A DNA stretch of 64,000 nt, taken from NCBI RefSeq assembly GCF_019320115.1, contig NC_089593.1, forward strand, positions 37,085,835 to 37,149,834, written 5' to 3'. The notes under the pieces are model-generated. The model did no database searches, had not been told where the DNA came from, and worked only from the letters and a program-made list of their open reading frames with translations. Both the position numbers and the translations under genes were made by a program. This DNA is from Miscanthus floridulus. Lineage: Eukaryota; Streptophyta; Magnoliopsida; Poales; Poaceae. Of the stretch, positions 60,405-64,000 are shown piece after piece; position 1 is the stretch's first letter, and each line of letters begins with the position of its first letter.

Positions 60405-60840
60405 CTACTCTCTATACTCATTTTTAATATAATATAAATTTCTCATTTTATAAATAAATAAAATTAAAAAAAACTCTAAAATTCTCTATATCTCTAAACC
60501 ATGAAGTGTGCTATGCATGCTAGAAATGAAAGCTGAATACTAGTTTTGGATAACTACTTTAACCTTCCTTCATCCAAATATGCAAACTTTAAAGTGATTT
60601 TGAGCTTAAATGGCTTACAAATAAAAAAATCCATCATAAAAAACCACATATATTTAGTACACAAAATGAGATATGCTACTGATGAAACATGAGACTATAA
60701 AGTTAGTAACCTTTAGAACCGAAGAATCGATTGAGGAATCGAAGAAATCTTGTGATTACCAGCGATGAGGAAGAGGAGAGGCCGGCGATGAAGCAAGAAC
60801 ACTGAGCTCGAAGTGGCTCGGGCTCGGAGAGGAAGAAGGG

Positions 60841-60847
60841 GTATATA
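60841..60847 (-). promoter_or_regulatory. TATA box of the CACTA element
   Basis: TATATAC on the minus strand lies just inside the subterminal repeats and about 440 bp before the GRF gene ATG. A CT-rich leader with a possible splice donor (CTGGTAATC) follows. Confidence 0.5.
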
Positions 60848-60859
60848 GGAGGGGATCTT

Positions 60860-61140
60860 TAGTCCCGGTTGGAGACAGCAACCGGGACTAAAGGTCTATT
60901 TCTAGTCCCGGACAGAGCCTCCAGCCGGGAGTAGACTTTTACTCTCGGTTGTAGGGACCAACCAGGAGTAAAAGTTAACCTTTAGTTCCGATTGGTAGCT
61001 TCAACCGGGACTAAAGGTCCCCTGCAGCAAAAGCCTGCCACAGTAGCCGTTGGCCAGGGACCTTTAGTCCCGGTTGGAGCTACCAACCGAGACTAAAGGT
61101 TTCTCTAGTCCCGAGCGCGAAAAATACCGGGGCTAAAGCC
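60860..61140. repeat. subterminal repeats of the large CACTA element, 5' end
   Basis: At least six copies of CTTTAGTCCCGGTTGG or its complement are present, many paired as short hairpins around the centre of each repeat. Such repeats are transposase-binding sites in CACTA elements. Confidence 0.85.
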
Positions 61141-61300
61141 AAATTTCGAAGTGGATCAAAAGTCGTTTCTCTACTAGTGTACTAATTTGGAAATTCAGGA
61201 AACGTGGTGTTTTGTGAGATGATACTCCATAAATAAAACCATGCAACAAGTGCTATACAATATGTAACGATGAATGATGGACATGGATTACTTGCACATA

Positions 61301-61563
61301 CTTCCTCCATTCTTTTCTACAGGTTATATTAGTTTTGTCCTTAAGTCAAACATTACTATCTTTGACCGTCGATTTTACAAAACCCTTAAAGTTCCACAAC
61401 ATATGAATTCTATACTATGAAAGTATTTCTCATACTAAATCTAAAAACATAAATTTTATGTCATGTACCTATATATTTTTTTTGTAAAAAAAATCGATGG
61501 TTAAAGATACAAATATTTGACTTATGGTAAAGCTTATATGACATGTAAAAAATCGGAGGGGAG
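61301..61563. mobile_element. Stowaway-type MITE, 263 bp
   Basis: TA target duplication at 61299-61300 and 61564-61565. Imperfect inverted ends: CTTCCTCCATTCTTTTCTACA and (reverse) CTCCCCTCCGATTTTTTACAT. AT-rich interior without ORF. It lies between the CACTA element and the 3' end of the GDSL gene. Confidence 0.8.
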
Positions 61564-62009
61564 TATGTTGAATACAAAAGTCAAACTAGTTCAAGCTGCA
61601 AGTGGGTAGGGAGTCTACTTATAAGAACTAGAACATCTGGCTTCATCCTCGAAGAAGAGGAATCAGACCACTTTATTACAACAATAACTCCACGATGACT
61701 GCATGAACGAGTTTACAGAACAAAACCGACTCAAAACACAATTCTGGAAGTAAAAGATCGTCCATAAGACGTGAAGAAATACATTGCCGCATTCTCCAGC
61801 TCCTTTCCATGCATATGCAGCTAATTAACACACTTGTTGGCCTGGTCCTTATTTTCCCACATATGTATAGATAGAGACTGCCATCATACTGATGATACAC
61901 ACAACGTACATTATTTCGACTGAATTACTTCTTCTCAAATAATGCCTGCCAAAAGCTCATAGTATTCTGCTAGTGATACGTTGCAGTTGCAGGCCGAGAT
62001 AGAAGTTTA

Positions 62010-63452
62010 TTACATGGCAGAGACGCTGGGAGTCATAGTAGTATTTATATCTGTGGCGATGTCGACTAATCCTGCAAAGTTGATGGGATCCGCATACTCC
62101 TGCAGGCCGTAGAAGATTGCGACCACCCCTCGTTCATATGTAGCCTGTGTAGGATGTAACATATCCCAGAACATGTAGTCATCGCGATCCGAACAATAAG
62201 TCGTGTTTGGCTTGCTGCACATTACCGCCGCGTTCAATTTTCCTGATCCGCAGCATGCCCTCTCGACCACCCGAATATGATCATAGAAATGCACAGCTAA
62301 TTGTGTTAAGAACAGTTCATTTGTTACTACAAAATACTAGCTAGTACTAAACAATTGATCTTGATGAATTAATCAACCTAAAGATAAGATTGTTGCACAG
62401 ATTAAACGATGGCCTTGAACATACCAGCCACGAGATGATTGTCCGTCAAGTCAGTGAGAAAATTGTAGGTGCTTGCTATGGAGTATTTCATGCCGGGCAT
62501 GGAGGTTGCGACGGCTGTTGCCACGTCAAGCCTTAGGAGTTTGTTGAAGTTCTGTGCCATAGAGTTAGCGGCGTCGTTGCATCCGCCGTTGGCCACGGGG
62601 ACTCTCGAACCTGGAGTACAACCGATTGCTGGCACGTCTAGGATCCCCAACCTCCGTGCTCCCAACTTGTACAACGCCTGCATTCACGAAGTATGTGCGT
62701 GGCGGTTTATTTAGAAAGAATGTAGCCACCTACCATGTCATCGTTGCATTCTTTTTATGAAAACTTTTTTCATGGGGTGTTCTTCTGTTATATTTTTCCC
62801 TACACATATATTGTACAACAAAATTGAGTTATACTTGGAGTTGTTCTGGATAAAGAAATTTTGTAATGATATCTATGTAAGAAATAATGTCACAGGCTAC
62901 ATTATAAGTGTGCAATAGATGGATGTGGTAAACGTATCTAAACTTTGACCATCAATTACTTTGCTTTACATTGAGATTTATCATTTCAAAGTGTAATCCA
63001 CGGAGTTAGTCTCTTAATCAATCTACGGTATGTTTGGCAAAAAAAAAACATTCTACGGTCTGTCAATGTGTTCTAATAGAAAGTAATAGTAACAAATTAT
63101 TTGATAGACCTTGCCAATGTCCAAAATAATAACTCTATTGTGACATATTATATTTTTTTTGGTTGCATTCTTTTGATGTGCAATAATGAACTTGTATCAT
63201 AGATTATATGGTCCCTCACGTACGTACGTTGATATGCTCGACATAGGTTAAGACCATGCTACTCATGTAGGCTGGGGCATCTTCTTCGTCCATGCCACTT
63301 TCACTGAAGGCAGAGAAGTCATTGCCTCCGGCGCTAATAAGGAAGAACGACTTTGATATCATATAGTTGAGCTTCCGGCCACACCGCCACATTCTTGCTT
63401 TAGTTCTGGAGAACAACATGATCTGTTTTTGCAGCGTGAGTGTCCCATTTCC
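62010..63452 (-). CDS. GDSL esterase/lipase, 3' part (last three exons)
   Basis: Exons on the minus strand are 63452-63228, 62677-62425 and 62296-62010, all with GT-AG borders and matching phase. Together they give 254 residues and end at TAA (62012-62010). Visible family blocks: GNGTLTLQKQIMLFS, block III FLISAGGNDFSAF with the catalytic GGND, ALYKLGARRLGILDVPAIGC, NFNKLLR, RACCGSGKLNAAVMC, and block V FWDMLHPTQATY with the catalytic Asp and His. The N-terminal exon with signal peptide and the GDS serine motif is beyond the window. Plant GDSL lipases are usually secreted esterases of about 350 residues acting on wall or lipid esters; the substrate is unknown. No stop or shift is seen, so the gene may be functional. 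The next upstream intron is entered by a CACTA element at 63610. Confidence 0.85.
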
Positions 63453-63609
63453 CTGCATACACATTCGCCGGCAGCCATAGATATGAAATTAATTTATCAA
63501 ATATATGTAATGTAATTCTCCTTGTCCACTTTTACACAATATATGGTTGAATTTAATTACCAGTAATTATTAGCTAGTGTGGTGATCGATCGGGATATAT
63601 TTGTGTACT

Positions 63610-64000
63610 CACTGCCAGAAACAGTAAATATGCCGATTGTTTACTTATTTGCCAAGTGCAATTAATCGGGCACTCGGCAAAGAACTAATTTGCCGAGTGT
63701 AGGAAGTAAGACACTCAGTATACATATTACACTCGGTAAAAAATAAGATTTGCCGAGTGCAGTGTAGACTATAAGACACTCGGCAATAAATTAACACTCG
63801 GCAAAATCGTATCACGTGACCGGCATGTGCGACGGCCGTCTGACGGCATGCCGGCCATTAGCAAAAGTGCAACTTTGCCGAGTGTTTTGCCAAAGCACTC
63901 GGCAAAATAATTAGTTTGCCAAGTGTTTTTATCCAGCACTCGGCAAAATTATAAGTTTGCCGAGTGTTTTTATCCAACACTCGGTAAATCCAAAAACTTA
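63610..64000. mobile_element. start of a CACTA element in a GDSL intron, partial
   Basis: CACTGCCAGAAACAG at 63610 is followed by dense TTTGCCGAGTG / CACTCGGCAAA subterminal repeats to the window edge. This is the repeat family of the nested pair at 46318-48815. The other end is off-window. Confidence 0.75.

Larger units (their letters stand above)
50499..61179 (-). mobile_element. degenerate autonomous-type CACTA element with three genes
   Basis: The 5' terminus (minus orientation) is CACTAGTAGAGAAACGAC, ending at 61179. TTTAGTCCCGGTTGG...CCAACCGGGACTAAA subterminal repeats lie at 60860-61140. Similar repeats at 50500-50610 mark the other end, but no matching TIR is seen there, so that border is approximate and probably damaged. 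Genes in order: GRF/membrane protein, TNP2 transposase, Ptta-DUF8039-Ulp1 protein. All contain stops or shifts. A PEX7 fragment with its own CACTA-type promoter lies between the second and third genes, probably from a second, nested or recombined CACTA. Confidence 0.8.

Overview
This is repeat-dominated nuclear DNA from a grass, most likely a panicoid such as sorghum, sugarcane, Miscanthus or a relative. The evidence is the mix of elements: long Ty3/gypsy LTRs with GC-rich leaders, a SIRE-type Ty1/copia element, several CACTA transposons, an L1-type LINE, a Helitron and a Stowaway MITE. The few host genes have GC-rich monocot exons and canonical GT-AG introns. The species assignment is inference.

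Layout. Positions 1-2968 are the 3' end of a Ty3/gypsy (Tat-like) element carrying a long antisense gene with a plant mobile domain, then a polypurine tract and 3' LTR. Positions 2969-10656 hold decayed gypsy sequence, including two head-to-head copies of a 5' end (LTR, tRNA-Met primer site, extra ORF) that form a 1.6-kb inverted repeat. Positions 10680-22825 are an L1 LINE interrupted by a 349-bp MITE and by a 5'-truncated SIRE copia element. A gypsy LTR follows (22826-25035). A complete 4,053-bp CACTA element (26659-30711, TSD ATG) carries one exon of TAF13. Next come a probable Helitron (30749-33453) with two tandem copies of a mitochondrial HSP70 fragment, and a LINE-derived retroposon with 11-bp TSDs (33628-35061).

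The only complete host gene is a GT47 exostosin-family glycosyltransferase (35421-37110). Right of it lie a LINE reverse transcriptase relic, a gypsy LTR split by a solo LTR (TSD CCTAC), and another gypsy LTR split by a CACTA-within-CACTA nest (TSDs CTG and GGC). Positions 50499-61179 are a degenerate autonomous-type CACTA element with three genes on the minus strand: a GRF zinc-finger/membrane protein, a TNP2 transposase, and a Ptta/DUF8039/Ulp1 protein. It also holds a PEX7 fragment under a CACTA-type promoter and an inverted last TNP2 exon. The window ends with the last three exons of a GDSL esterase/lipase gene (62010-63452, minus), whose upstream intron contains the start of another CACTA element.

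The common theme is capture and rearrangement of host gene pieces by transposons: TAF13, mitochondrial HSP70, PEX7 and one unidentified gene. Three of these lie in CACTA elements and one in a probable Helitron. No tRNA, rRNA or CRISPR feature was seen. Family assignments come from reading the translations by eye, with no database search.
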